From Candidatus Omnitrophota bacterium (lineage in GTDB: Bacteria; Omnitrophota; Omnitrophia; Omnitrophales; Aquincolibacteriaceae): a stretch of 49,004 nt of DNA. Numbering within the stretch: position 1 is the stretch's first letter; each line of letters begins with the position of its first letter. Positions 1 through 8,485 of the stretch are shown here, piece by piece. Both the position numbers and the translations under genes were made by a program. The DNA is taken from contig JAFGHI010000050.1 of assembly GCA_016930235.1 (NCBI GenBank), forward strand, positions 1 through 49,004. The letters are read 5' to 3'. The notes under the pieces are model-generated. The model searched no databases. It was not told where the DNA came from and saw only the letters and a program-made list of their open reading frames with translations.

Positions 1-219
1 ATCGTGGATAAACGAAAAATCACGCTGGATCATCCCCTTCATGAGCGACATCAAAAGACCGAGGCTTAAGCCATCAAAAAGCGCAATAAGCATCGAAAGG
101 ACCGTCGCCGTCAACAAATAAATAAAAAAAGAAAACGGCGTCATTCCCATATAGGGGATCGCTCCCCAAATGATTTTAAGCATAGACCGGAAACCTTTTT
201 CTTCTTTTTTATTCATCAT
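1..219 (-). CDS. ABC transporter (exporter-type) N-terminal fragment
   Basis: The reverse strand reads ATG ATG AAT AAA from 219 and stays open to the left edge, giving 73 codons that start MMNKKEEKGFRSMLK. A basic stretch is followed by a strongly hydrophobic segment (about residues 25-60) rich in Leu, Met and Phe. This resembles the first transmembrane helix and loop of MsbA-like exporters that fuse a six-helix membrane domain to an ATPase. The ATPase part lies outside the window, so the family call rests on the N-terminus only. It follows the DUF115-like gene by 7 bp, which fits a terminal export gene of the glycan operon. Start codon 219 or 216. Confidence 0.5.
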   Translation of the reverse strand, partial: MMNKKEEKGFRSMLKIIWGAIPYMGMTPFSFFIYLLTATVLSMLIALFDGLSLGLLMSLMKGMIQRDFSFIHD

Positions 220-226
220 CAGTAAC

Positions 227-1060
227 TCAAATCACCGCGATCAATGAATTCGGGTAGATGTTCTTCACATCTACTTTTTGAAGACCCCGGATGTTCGACA
301 AGAAACGACTTTCATCCGTATAACGAATGGAATAATGTTCCTTTTCAATCAAATATTCTATCACTTCCTGAACAGCCCGGTGGGTGGAATACCCCAGGGC
401 GCCTTTCTGAATAAATGCCGGGTCTGCAATTTCGTAATGAGACGCAGAATCATAATAAGGATGCCCTTCAAAAAAGTAAGTCCGGCTGTCAAAATCCACT
501 CCGATAAGAATAATCTCCTTAACGCCAAGGAGAAAACACAAATGCAAGGCGCTAATTAAAATCGTACGCATAAAAAAAAGTCCCCGTTCCTTAAAATCCC
601 GGAAATTCCGGTTTCGGTGCCAGTAATCCATCTGCAACCAATAAGGATCTTTCTTCGCTGTCTGGATCACCAAGACCTCGCGTCGAAAAAAGTGCTTTAG
701 AATATCTCGCCGGGTCTCTTCATCAATCCAAAGCAGGACATCCGGTTCATACCGCATATAAGCCCGGTTAAGGCCGATCACCAATGTCTCGGAATCATGC
801 CGAAGAACTTTTGAAAATTCCCGATCGATTTTATTCAAACCCATCCCGTTTCCCAAAATAATGGCCCGCCGATAATTTCTCACTTTCAGGTCACCGAGCC
901 TTTTCTGAAACGAAGCGGATTCATGCCAAATATGGATTTCGTGGCTGGCCGTCAAACGTTTCTTCATAGCTATCCGGATCCACCCCCAGAAATTCCAGAA
1001 GTGAAATTTCATCCGCCGTCCCAACCTCTTCAGTTTCCTTTTTCGAGCAGGGGTCAGCAT
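227..1060 (-). CDS. MptE/DUF115-like (sialyltransferase-fold) protein
   Basis: A 277-aa protein. I place the start at ATG 1060, because the codon before it is TTG and an AAGGGAG ribosome site lies 6 nt upstream. After a basic N-terminus (about 35 residues) it has a nucleotide-binding type signature, IILGNGMGLNKID, then IGLNRAYMRYEPD, then the late motif GVKEIILIGVDFD. These match the layout of DUF115/MptE-like proteins and GT42 sialyltransferases: GNGPSL-like loop, N-R-A-Y, and L-I-G-x-D. The substrate is unknown; a sugar-phosphate or CMP-sugar is possible. The gene sits in a run of glycosyltransferases, so a role in surface glycan assembly is inferred. Confidence 0.6.
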   Translation of the reverse strand: MLTPARKRKLKRLGRRMKFHFWNFWGWIRIAMKKRLTASHEIHIWHESASFQKRLGDLKVRNYRRAIILGNGMGLNKIDREFSKVLRHDSETLVIGLNRAYMRYEPDVLLWIDEETRRDILKHFFRREVLVIQTAKKDPYWLQMDYWHRNRNFRDFKERGLFFMRTILISALHLCFLLGVKEIILIGVDFDSRTYFFEGHPYYDSASHYEIADPAFIQKGALGYSTHRAVQEVIEYLIEKEHYSIRYTDESRFLSNIRGLQKVDVKNIYPNSLIAVI

Positions 1061-1072
1061 CAATAACTCCCT

Positions 1073-1696
1073 TTACCTTCTCCACCGGCTGGGTGTCATA
1101 AAATCTTTTCCGTAACCCCAGACAAGAAAATCACGAACCGGCGAAGGACATGGAAATTCCACACTATAGAGTTGAATTGCTTCCATCTGTTGAATAAAAG
1201 ACGCTGGAAAATAACGCGTTCTTGCTCCTTTTTCCTTTTTCAAAGGCGGCGAAGGATGGGGGCGAAACATCCATTTTCTCCCCCACTGCCATGGCCAGAA
1301 TCCCCTTTGAACCTTCCATGGCCAAAGATCACAGTGTTGTGTATTTTTGTCGGATCGACTGATTTTGATAAGCCCAGGATACCCTTTTGAATCCTTATCA
1401 TGGAAGCTCATGACAAATCCCCGGGATTGAACCTTATCCCGAAGCTCCATAATTCTAGGGATATCATCATAAAGAAACGAAACATCGCAATCCGTATCCC
1501 AGGGTATAAAGGTTCCTTCGTGGCGATAAGCCCCCAAGAGGGTTCCGTAACTCACCCACCACTTAACACCCAATGAATTTAAGAGTTCCCGGGCAAGAAA
1601 CAAACAGTCCTTCAGTATTTCCGTGCAACACTCCGGACGTTCATAGCCTTGCTCATTCCAATAAACACATCGCTTTGTTTCAGCCGTACATCCCAT
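1073..1696 (-). CDS. LicD-family phosphotransferase-like protein
   Basis: A 207-aa protein with the LicD/fukutin nucleotidyltransferase core: WVSYGTLLGAYRHEG (about residues 47-61), then FIPWDTDCDVSF, where the two Asp would bind metal. LicD proteins transfer phosphocholine or a similar phospho-group from a CDP carrier to a surface sugar. The second half contains a basic, proline-rich stretch, HPSPPLKKEKGA, that looks like a translated repeat (see separate entry). The family C-terminus resumes with FLVWGYGKDFMTP. It lies 2 bp from the CDP-glycerol transferase-like gene, suggesting co-transcription and shared CDP-linked chemistry. The exact group transferred is not predictable. Confidence 0.75.
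   Translation of the reverse strand: MGCTAETKRCVYWNEQGYERPECCTEILKDCLFLARELLNSLGVKWWVSYGTLLGAYRHEGTFIPWDTDCDVSFLYDDIPRIMELRDKVQSRGFVMSFHDKDSKGYPGLIKISRSDKNTQHCDLWPWKVQRGFWPWQWGRKWMFRPHPSPPLKKEKGARTRYFPASFIQQMEAIQLYSVEFPCPSPVRDFLVWGYGKDFMTPSRWRR
1225..1260 (-). repeat. Proline/lysine-coding repeat inside LicD gene
   Basis: The minus strand here reads CCATCCTTCGCCGCC and then a purine-rich AAAAAGGAAAAAGG stretch, translated as HPSPPLKKEKG. Such CCCTC/AAAAAGG sequences are familiar as dispersed intergenic repeats in many bacterial genomes. Here the reading frame passes through with no stop, in what would be a surface loop of the LicD fold. Only one copy is visible in this window, so the repeat nature is inferred. 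Confidence 0.35.
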
Positions 1697-1698
1697 AG

Positions 1699-2895
1699 TT
1701 AAGATTTCCCCGATTTCGGTTTCATCCCCGATTTAATCTCAAGGGATTCAACAAATTCAACCAAAGCATCTGTCGCTCGCGCATCCCGATGATAGAAAAG
1801 TTTATTTCTGATTTCTTCTCTTGCATGATCGGTTTTCTGAATGGCCCTATTTCTTTCAACCATTGTATTTAAATCCCTCAATTGACGGAATCCTAACCGA
1901 GGGCATGAACGGTAAAAACGTCGAATCGGTCTCGAAAATAACCACTGCTTCCATATCACTCTCCAAGGACTCCGCGGATCTGTAAAAATAATGGGTTTAT
2001 CGGTCAAAATGGCTTCCGCGGTCAAACTCCCCATCATATCTAAAATGAGGAGATCGCTCATAAGAAGCCAATGCATGGGATTCCACCCCTCCGGTTCTTC
2101 ACATGATAAATCAACGATATGTTTCTTCCCGCAAATCACTTTCCGACAGCTGTCCAGAACGGAAGATGGCGTTTCCGGATGGGGTCGAAAAAGAACGACA
2201 AAACGCTCCGAAATCGTTTCTAAAATATGTGGGCCTAAGCAACCGACCGATGAAACACCATACCAAGTCGGGATATAAGCCACGATGGGCTTTTCGGGAA
2301 AATGCCTATCCTTAAGGAAATCCCTTTTCATGGCTTCAATGGCTTCTGGCTGTAAATGACCAAGAGTATCCGTCCGCGTCTGGCCGATCCTGAGGAATTT
2401 ATTTTCCGGAACCCCTTTTCTCTTGAGGATTCTCTCCCAAAAAGGCCCCAAAGTCGTTATGAAATCATATTCGCTTCTCAGAGCTTTGATACGCCAATCC
2501 TCAAACCAGGACTGTTTCAGGCTATTGCCATGAAAAAGCATGATCCTCAACAGGCTTTTAATTTCCTTAGCCATATTCGGGAAAACGTCAAAGAAGAAAA
2601 CAACCCCCTTCTGTTGATTGAGATACTCCACGGTCACAGGCACATCTTCAGGCACCCAAGAGCGGATCTCTTTTTCACAACGATCCAGCATTTTGACCGG
2701 GATCCCGCGCCGGAGACAATAATCGCGGGCGAAAGGTGTCGTGACAAGGACCTCCCCCCCGAGCTTTTCAAAAACGAGGCGAGCATGATCGAAATGATGC
2801 GGCAGATGCCCTAAAAAATAAAAAAATGAAATGCGAGGGCGGTTTTTTTCTTCCGCCAAATCTTTATCGGTTGTTGAGGAAATTAAAGTTTCCAT
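1699..2895 (-). CDS. CDP-glycerol glycerophosphotransferase-like (TagB/TagF-type) protein
   Basis: A 398-aa GT-B-like protein. Visible landmarks are FHGNSLKQ (about residue 121), the donor-site RPHPE near residue 237 and SDLLILDMMGSLTAEAIL followed by DKPIIF near residue 283. These correspond to the H-G, R-P-H-P and S-D-x-S-S-x-x-x-E motifs of TagB/TagF enzymes. That family moves polyol-phosphate from CDP-glycerol (or CDP-ribitol) onto a wall or capsule acceptor. No signal peptide is visible, which fits a cytoplasmic, membrane-associated enzyme. The usual Ser-Ser of the D-x-S-S motif is replaced (DMMGS), so donor choice may differ. Confidence 0.7.
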   Translation of the reverse strand: METLISSTTDKDLAEEKNRPRISFFYFLGHLPHHFDHARLVFEKLGGEVLVTTPFARDYCLRRGIPVKMLDRCEKEIRSWVPEDVPVTVEYLNQQKGVVFFFDVFPNMAKEIKSLLRIMLFHGNSLKQSWFEDWRIKALRSEYDFITTLGPFWERILKRKGVPENKFLRIGQTRTDTLGHLQPEAIEAMKRDFLKDRHFPEKPIVAYIPTWYGVSSVGCLGPHILETISERFVVLFRPHPETPSSVLDSCRKVICGKKHIVDLSCEEPEGWNPMHWLLMSDLLILDMMGSLTAEAILTDKPIIFTDPRSPWRVIWKQWLFSRPIRRFYRSCPRLGFRQLRDLNTMVERNRAIQKTDHAREEIRNKLFYHRDARATDALVEFVESLEIKSGMKPKSGKS

Positions 2896-3074
2896 GCCAT
2901 TATCGCTTCATCCTCTTTAAATTCAATTTTCTCAAATCTCATTGTCTTGAGGGTGATATTCTCTCTCAGATTTTCCTCTTCCGTCAAATCATAACCTGCA
3001 TAGTTTGCCTGCCAGACATCCTACCCAAAAATAATGACCGGCTGAGTTTTCTCAGACATAACAATTTCTCAATC

Positions 3075-3887
3075 CTACTCTTTCCCTGAGAAAATCCTGG
3101 GATGAAAAAAGAAACAAAAAAAAGCAAGAAAACGACTTTTCCACCACGAAAAATGGTATTGGCACTTCAAAAACAAAACCGTCTCGGCATGGCATTTGTA
3201 GACCTTATCCCTTGACTCGCGATGCCTTTTGATATGTGCCTGATAATCATGACGGTAGACGGGTTCTCTTTTATCCAAAAGCGGCTCTTGGATATTGGCA
3301 AACCGATAACCCTTACGAGCCATTCGCAGCCAAAGTTCCTTATCAATAGCATAATCCAAATCCTCACGATAAAGCCCCACTTCGAAAAGATGTGCCCGGC
3401 GCATCATCACCGAAGGATGCCAGAGAGGGGTCCTCCCTGAATTTTGACTGAGAAGCCATTTAATCTCACGGTCCTGGGCATAGGCGTTTCCCAGTTTTTT
3501 CTTCTTCCCTTCGGCATCGATCATCCAGCACATGGTCCCAACGACCGCAACCTCGGGATGTTGATCCAAAAATGTAACTTGACGTTCCAGACGTTTGGGA
3601 TGAGAGACGTCATCTGCATCCATGCGGGCAATGTATTCTCCTCTTGATTCATGAATCCCCCGGTTGAGCGCTCTTGCCATCCCCGAGTTATGTTCGATTT
3701 TGATCACGCTGATTCGGGGATCCGTCATCTTCAAAAGAATTTCAGATGTTTGATCCGTAGAGCCATCGTTAATAATGATAAACTCAAAATCTTGAAAGGT
3801 TTGCTCAAGAATACTCCGAACAGCATTGTCTACATATTGTCCATGATTAAAAACCGGCATCAAGACTGAAACTTTTGGCATACGCAT
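3075..3887 (-). CDS. Glycosyltransferase family 2
   Basis: A 270-aa GT-A enzyme. VSVLMPVFNHGQYV opens the nucleotide-binding fold, FIIINDGSTDQT is the classical GT2 loop, and ARMDADDVSHP carries the metal-binding DxD (about residues 90-94). The segment near DLDYAIDKELWLRMARKG supplies the acceptor-side ED-like motif (here DKELWLR). It moves a sugar from a nucleotide donor onto the growing surface glycan. The C-terminal 30 residues are aromatic and hydrophobic (WWKSRFLAFFCFFFHPRIF) and could anchor it to the inner membrane. AAAGG lies upstream of ATG 3887. The 179 bp before the gene (2896-3074) hold nothing I can identify. Confidence 0.9.
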   Translation of the reverse strand: MRMPKVSVLMPVFNHGQYVDNAVRSILEQTFQDFEFIIINDGSTDQTSEILLKMTDPRISVIKIEHNSGMARALNRGIHESRGEYIARMDADDVSHPKRLERQVTFLDQHPEVAVVGTMCWMIDAEGKKKKLGNAYAQDREIKWLLSQNSGRTPLWHPSVMMRRAHLFEVGLYREDLDYAIDKELWLRMARKGYRFANIQEPLLDKREPVYRHDYQAHIKRHRESRDKVYKCHAETVLFLKCQYHFSWWKSRFLAFFCFFFHPRIFSGKE

Positions 3888-3899
3888 CAGAAAACCTTT

Positions 3900-5099
3900 T
3901 TAAAGGACTCCCTCTTGTCGGGTAACCTTCATTTTTCTCAATAAACAGGCAAGATCATCTATCCTGATCATCATATCTTCACCAACACGATGAGGATCAT
4001 CTCCGCAAACAGGCCTTTGCCCCTCTCCCAGAAGATAAGCGTAGCGAACACCAACCTGTTCGGCCAAGGCCCAGTAACATCCATTAACATAAGCTGGCGA
4101 AAACAATTCGATAACCTGCGCCTGCGGCCCGCAAAAAACAAGATTTGATAAACCCGCGCCATGCGCCCCCACAATGATTTCAGCTGAGCGGAATAATGCT
4201 ATTTGATCATGAATCAAAATATTTTCCAAATCTACTGTTTCAAAACCTAAAGACCGAAGAAAAATAATTAATTTCTCTTCGTTCAAAACGTGCCTTTTCT
4301 TAGCATTCGAGCGGCTGATATACAATCGCTTGGGGTAATCCTGCTTACCTTTCTCGATCGAGGAGGCAAAGATATCCCTTAGAAAATGACAAATCCAACT
4401 TGTTGGGTTATTCCTGCTTGCCGGGGCAAAAGGGATCATCAATTCCCTGGCCTGCCAATGATTCTTAGGACAGCATTCGATTATTCGGTCTGTCGGAATT
4501 CCCAATTGTTCAAAAACCTGTTTCTGTTCCTGGCGATAACCTTCATTGATAAGGAAAAAAGAGATTTTGGATAAATCAACCCTCCCACAACGGAGCAGAT
4601 AAAACCGCGGCAGAACGTCCAAAAGCCAGTGATAATAATTATGCCCCCCGCTTGTTGCGAAAACGACAACCTTTCCTTCCAATTTCTTTAAAGGCGGAAG
4701 TTTCCACCGCGTTAAAACGGAATGCTGATCGACCGGCTTGCCAAGTTCTTTGGAGATATCGGCCAAAAGCTCATCTCGATCGGTCAAGATGGCCCCGGAC
4801 GAACCGACTACCCTGGCGTTTTCGATCGTAAGAAGAAAAGCGGGCGGAATCTCCCGGCGCAGATTCTTCTCGAATCTCCAGTCCACCGAGTCTTCAAGAC
4901 CAATCGGTAATGCCCTTTCCAAGGTATGTTCTGGGATCACCTCTTCGTATCGTATCTTGAACGCTCCCGTACTTTTCCGCTGATCGAGAAACCACCGATA
5001 AGTTGAAAGACAAACGCGTTTGGGCGGTCCCCAATACTTAGACCCGGGAGAAAGCATCTTTACAAGGCCTAACAGAATTTTCCTCATAAACCGCATCAT
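3900..5099 (-). CDS. Glycosyltransferase family 61 (DUF563) protein
   Basis: A 399-aa protein. Conserved blocks are GGHNYYHWLLDVLPRFYLL (about residues 150-168), RLYISRSNAKKRHVLNEE (about 258-275) and the C-terminal ALFRSAEIIVGAHGAGLSNL followed by FCGPQAQVIELF. This order of HWL, ISR-R and GAHGAGLSN is diagnostic of GT61, which in bacteria adds xylose- or GlcNAc-type sugars to exopolysaccharide or LPS. It is flanked 12 bp downstream by the GT2 gene and 39 bp upstream by the sulfotransferase, in one probable operon. The sugar it transfers cannot be read from sequence. Confidence 0.85.
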   Translation of the reverse strand: MMRFMRKILLGLVKMLSPGSKYWGPPKRVCLSTYRWFLDQRKSTGAFKIRYEEVIPEHTLERALPIGLEDSVDWRFEKNLRREIPPAFLLTIENARVVGSSGAILTDRDELLADISKELGKPVDQHSVLTRWKLPPLKKLEGKVVVFATSGGHNYYHWLLDVLPRFYLLRCGRVDLSKISFFLINEGYRQEQKQVFEQLGIPTDRIIECCPKNHWQARELMIPFAPASRNNPTSWICHFLRDIFASSIEKGKQDYPKRLYISRSNAKKRHVLNEEKLIIFLRSLGFETVDLENILIHDQIALFRSAEIIVGAHGAGLSNLVFCGPQAQVIELFSPAYVNGCYWALAEQVGVRYAYLLGEGQRPVCGDDPHRVGEDMMIRIDDLACLLRKMKVTRQEGVL

Positions 5100-5138
5100 G
5101 AAATCATCCTTAAATCAAAACCACTTACCTGTATCACT

Positions 5139-5801
5139 TTACGAAAAAACTTTCTCCAGTTTCCGTTTCAACATGCCAGGAATTTGTGCCGGTCTCTTTA
5201 GGTAATATTCAAGTCTCTCGAGCGGCTCGCCTCGCCGTGCACCGCGGATGGGGAAAAGCCGGCGCGGAATTTCACAGTTTAAAAAGGGACACAGCTTTTC
5301 CCACCCTTCTCCCCCGCAGACATTCATCACCAAAAGATCCTGCTCACGACCCTTGAAATATTGAAAGACATTCTTAATATGTTCTTCATAAGCTCTTCGG
5401 AATTTCTTTTCATCGAAATAAATGGAGTCATACAAATCAAGATGCAACTGGTCATAGCGGGATGGCCTGCGAAGTCTCATCTCCAATTCTTCCTTCGAAC
5501 TTACTTGATACAATTGGGAATACTGGCAGGAACGCAGCCAACCTTTCATTTCCCGAACCGTCAGAATAAATTTGGAATTAGGATACCGGCGATCCAATTC
5601 GGGATAGATGCGGGTGACAGGCGTATCGACAAGTGCATCAAACTGATCACTAATATCATAGTTAATCTCTAAGCCGCTTCCGGTATAACTTAAGAGTTTA
5701 ACGGTCGTTGTATAATGCACAGCTTTATACCCCAACATTTCTAGAGCAGCTCGTAAACTCCTTGTTCCCGTTCTTGATAAACCTATCCCAAATATTTTCA
5801 T
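5139..5801 (-). CDS. Sulfotransferase family protein
   Basis: A 220-aa protein that begins MKIFGIGLSRTGTRSLRAAL. The G-L-S-R-T-G-T-x-S-L loop is the 5'-phosphosulfate-binding site for PAPS in the short bacterial and eukaryotic sulfotransferases that resemble the NAD-dependent-epimerase-linked family. ALVDTPVTRIYPELDRRYPNSKFILTVRE is a matching central region, with the Arg-Glu pair that contacts the 3'-phosphate. The start codon abuts the stop of the next gene (TGA then ATG), indicating coupling. A sulfotransferase in this operon suggests the glycan carries sulfate esters; the acceptor is unknown. Confidence 0.8.
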   Translation of the reverse strand: MKIFGIGLSRTGTRSLRAALEMLGYKAVHYTTTVKLLSYTGSGLEINYDISDQFDALVDTPVTRIYPELDRRYPNSKFILTVREMKGWLRSCQYSQLYQVSSKEELEMRLRRPSRYDQLHLDLYDSIYFDEKKFRRAYEEHIKNVFQYFKGREQDLLVMNVCGGEGWEKLCPFLNCEIPRRLFPIRGARRGEPLERLEYYLKRPAQIPGMLKRKLEKVFS

Positions 5802-6608
5802 TCAGCCCTGCTTTCTATTAACTCGAATAAAAGATTTCAATTTACGTTTTGTTTTGGAAAAAAAATTCTCATTTCGAAGATAACACTGACGCCTAAGGGG
5901 GTCCCAACCACGCTGTCTGGATGTCACATTGACTAACTTTTCTAAATTCTTAAAATCGACATTCTTTTCATGAATGATCTTCACCGGCCCTTTGAAGGAT
6001 TGGAAAAACCATGTTCTTGCATTCCAAAGATTAGGCAGCCAGTGGATCCGCGCTTGAGAAGCCAGGATCCCGTCCAGAAAACATATCTGGTCGCTGTCAT
6101 CGCGATGATGGAAATCCTTATTCCTGAGTTTTATTTCATAGCTTTTCCGCCAAATCTGAAAAAGGAGATCATTTTCTCTGCTTCGGCGAAAAAGGATGAC
6201 GCCCGTATTCGGAGGCTGACAACCTTCCAGAGGTAGTCCATCGATTCGTGGTATCCTCAAGTCGCCAGGTGCTCGGGAAATGCAGAGATCAAAATAGTCC
6301 AGAAGTTTGAAAAGTGGCCGGCCGTTTTCAACCACATAGGTATCCGTATCAAGGAAAAAAGTACGTTCATATGGCGAATCGACGTACATGTGACGCACCT
6401 TATAAAGCAATTTGCTGTGCCAGTCGTTCTGTCCGATCTCCCACGGGCGATAGAGAATGTTGTCAAAAACATCCGCGTGAACAACCCCGTCGGCAATAAG
6501 GGTTATGGACGATTCCCGGTCCACAGCCTTCAAACTTCTAGCCGACCGAATGGCTTCCTCAACACGGTCCTTCGTTGCAATATATAAATATCCGCAGGTC
6601 CTAGACAT
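5802..6608 (-). CDS. DxD glycosyltransferase, tandem copy 1
   Basis: A 268-aa protein. The frame opens at GTG 6626, but ATG 6608 has AAGGG 5 nt upstream and aligns with the start of the neighbouring paralogue, so 6608 is preferred. Shared blocks with the next gene are GYLYIAT-DR, EAIRSARSL, SPYERTFFLDTDTYV (metal-binding D-T-D-T) and a late WDPLRRQC. The layout is that of small GT-A enzymes related to GT8 or to nucleotide-diphospho-sugar transferase domains. The two proteins clearly arose by tandem duplication and have since diverged, suggesting different donors or acceptors. Confidence 0.75.
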   Translation of the reverse strand: MSRTCGYLYIATKDRVEEAIRSARSLKAVDRESSITLIADGVVHADVFDNILYRPWEIGQNDWHSKLLYKVRHMYVDSPYERTFFLDTDTYVVENGRPLFKLLDYFDLCISRAPGDLRIPRIDGLPLEGCQPPNTGVILFRRSRENDLLFQIWRKSYEIKLRNKDFHHRDDSDQICFLDGILASQARIHWLPNLWNARTWFFQSFKGPVKIIHEKNVDFKNLEKLVNVTSRQRGWDPLRRQCYLRNENFFSKTKRKLKSFIRVNRKQG

Positions 6609-6637
6609 TCTGGCCCTTCCCGCCACAAATTCTGCTA

Positions 6638-7414
6638 CTAGAATGATTGAACATACTCCAAGTATTTAGGTAAGATCTTCTTTTTCCTAAATAAACATTT
6701 CCTTTTTGCTGGGTCCCACAAACGCTGTTTATAAGTTACATTGATCTTTCGTTTCATGTTCTCATAACTTGGAAATCGGCCATGGATGATCTTGACCTCT
6801 TGTTTGAGATCAAGGAAGAAATCAGCACGCGCATTGTAAATAGGCGAGAGAGCATAAACCCGGGCTTTGGAGGTGAGCAAAGCTTCCATAAAAGCTGTTT
6901 GATCGCTTTCGCCCCTTCTCCTCGTACCCCCAAGAATTTTAGTGACATAAATTTCATGCCACTTCCGAAAAAGACTCTCATTCTCTTGATTCTTTCTGAA
7001 AAGGAGAACACCCAAATTGTAAGGGTAATACCCCTGAAGGGGTTCCCCATCAACGTTGATCTCGTAATGATCAACCGGGGCAGCCGCAGCACAGATATCA
7101 AAATGATCAAGGATTCGGAAAAGATGATAGCAACTGTCAAAAAAACAAGTATCCGTATCCACATAGAATGTTTTTTCGTAGGGGGAATCCTGATACATGT
7201 GTTCGGCCCGGTAACCTAAGCCTCTAAACCAATTTCGAGCATTTTGGACCGGCCTGATAATGACTCGATTAAATAAAGGGTCTTTGATCTCTTTGGAGGC
7301 AATGAGTGTGATATCAGCGAATTCATCATATCTTCGAAGACTCCTTGCAGATCTAACCGCCTCCCCAAGATAACGATCATCCGTGGCAATATATAGATAA
7401 CCCTCTTGTATCAC
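6638..7414 (-). CDS. DxD glycosyltransferase, tandem copy 2
   Basis: A 258-aa paralogue of the adjacent gene. It has EGYLYIATDDRYLGEAVRSARSL at its N-terminus, SPYEKTFYVDTDTCFF with the D-T-D-T metal site at about residues 87-90, GYYPYNLGVLLFRKN, and ends with the shared WDPAKRKCLF. The start is GTG 7414 with a GGAGG sequence about 10 nt upstream. It is the first gene of the minus-strand run that begins in the 153-bp divergent spacer facing the plus-strand methyltransferase. Donor sugar unknown. Confidence 0.75.
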   Translation of the reverse strand: MIQEGYLYIATDDRYLGEAVRSARSLRRYDEFADITLIASKEIKDPLFNRVIIRPVQNARNWFRGLGYRAEHMYQDSPYEKTFYVDTDTCFFDSCYHLFRILDHFDICAAAAPVDHYEINVDGEPLQGYYPYNLGVLLFRKNQENESLFRKWHEIYVTKILGGTRRRGESDQTAFMEALLTSKARVYALSPIYNARADFFLDLKQEVKIIHGRFPSYENMKRKINVTYKQRLWDPAKRKCLFRKKKILPKYLEYVQSF

Positions 7415-7567
7415 AATTGCTACCCTCCCAAAACATAAGGCCTTATTATACAGAAAACTCCCCTCAATCTCGAAGAGAATGTGCTCCGGCAGGAATATTT
7501 TCTTTCCTTTTTATCTAAGAGAAACTATGATAAAAACAACCCAAAAAAAGAGAAGGAGATAAGAAAA

Positions 7568-8485
7568 GTGAGTTTGCCCGAAACCTCCGAGCAAAAGTTA
7601 AGTCCCCTTTCTTTGCCTGATAACATCTACGGGGTCTTTGAAGAAAAAGGCGCTCAGAATGCCGAGAAGGTCCGGCGGATCCTTCAAATAACAAATGATC
7701 TCTGCCAGAACAGCTTCCGGGGACTTCGAATCCTTGACTTAGGTTGCGCGGAGGGTGTTTATGCAATCGAGGCTGCTTTGCGCGGGGCACAAGTCGTTGG
7801 GGTTGACGGACGCATCGAGAGAATGCAAAAAGGCAAACAAATGGCCGAACAACTCCGCCTTCAAAACGTCCGATTCCTCAATCAAGATGTCCGAAACCTC
7901 AACTGGGCCGAACTGGGCCATTTTCATGTTATCTACTGTCTAGGACTCCTCTATCACTTAGACGAAGATTCCCTTTTTCCCCTAATTTCAAAACTTTCTC
8001 CCGCATGTACTCATATGCTTGTCATTGATACCCATACAAGTCCAAAAGAGGAAAAAAGTGTGGCCTATCAGGAACATACTTACTTTGGTCGCCTGTACCG
8101 GGAACATCAGCCTGAGGATTCCGAAGAAACAATGCATCAACGGTTGGGTTCTTCGATTAAAAACCGGCAAAGTTTCTGGCTCACGAGAAAATCGCTTTCC
8201 TCACTTCTACACAATCATGGGTTCACTTGCGTTTTTGAATGCCGGATTCCTCCGGAATATGTATCAAGAAAAAGTCGTACCACGTTTGTCGCTCTCAAGG
8301 GGCAACCCATTACTTTGTTTAGCTATCCCTGGATGAATGACCTTTCGGAAAAGGAGATCAAGAAAAAAATGATCGAACTGGGACCCTGGCGGAATCCCTG
8401 GCGGCTAAAGGCTCCTCCCGGGAAAGAAAACCCTTTCTTCAAGAAACTCGGCTGGTGGTTAAATCCGTTTCGAAGACGCCGGTGA
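7568..8485 (+). CDS. SAM-dependent methyltransferase
   Basis: The only plus-strand gene. The frame is open from ATG 7481, but GTG 7568 has a strong AAGGAG site 9 nt upstream, so a 305-aa product is preferred over 334 aa. Motif I is LDLGCAEGVYAIEAA (G-C-A-E-G SAM loop), followed by VVGVDGRIERM (acidic residue after strand 2), FLNQDVRNL and IYCLGLLYHLDE. This is a class I fold resembling enzymes that methylate sugars or small molecules. It interrupts an otherwise minus-strand glycan cluster, and its last 47 bp overlap the 3' end of the convergent fucosyltransferase-like gene. The basic C-terminus (NPFRRRR) is unusual. Confidence 0.8.
   Translation: MSLPETSEQKLSPLSLPDNIYGVFEEKGAQNAEKVRRILQITNDLCQNSFRGLRILDLGCAEGVYAIEAALRGAQVVGVDGRIERMQKGKQMAEQLRLQNVRFLNQDVRNLNWAELGHFHVIYCLGLLYHLDEDSLFPLISKLSPACTHMLVIDTHTSPKEEKSVAYQEHTYFGRLYREHQPEDSEETMHQRLGSSIKNRQSFWLTRKSLSSLLHNHGFTCVFECRIPPEYVSRKSRTTFVALKGQPITLFSYPWMNDLSEKEIKKKMIELGPWRNPWRLKAPPGKENPFFKKLGWWLNPFRRRR

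Noticed and set aside
7481..7567. Upstream 29 codons of the methyltransferase frame
   Set aside because: The region is basic and low in domain pattern, and GTG 7568 has a much better ribosome site; kept only as an alternative start.
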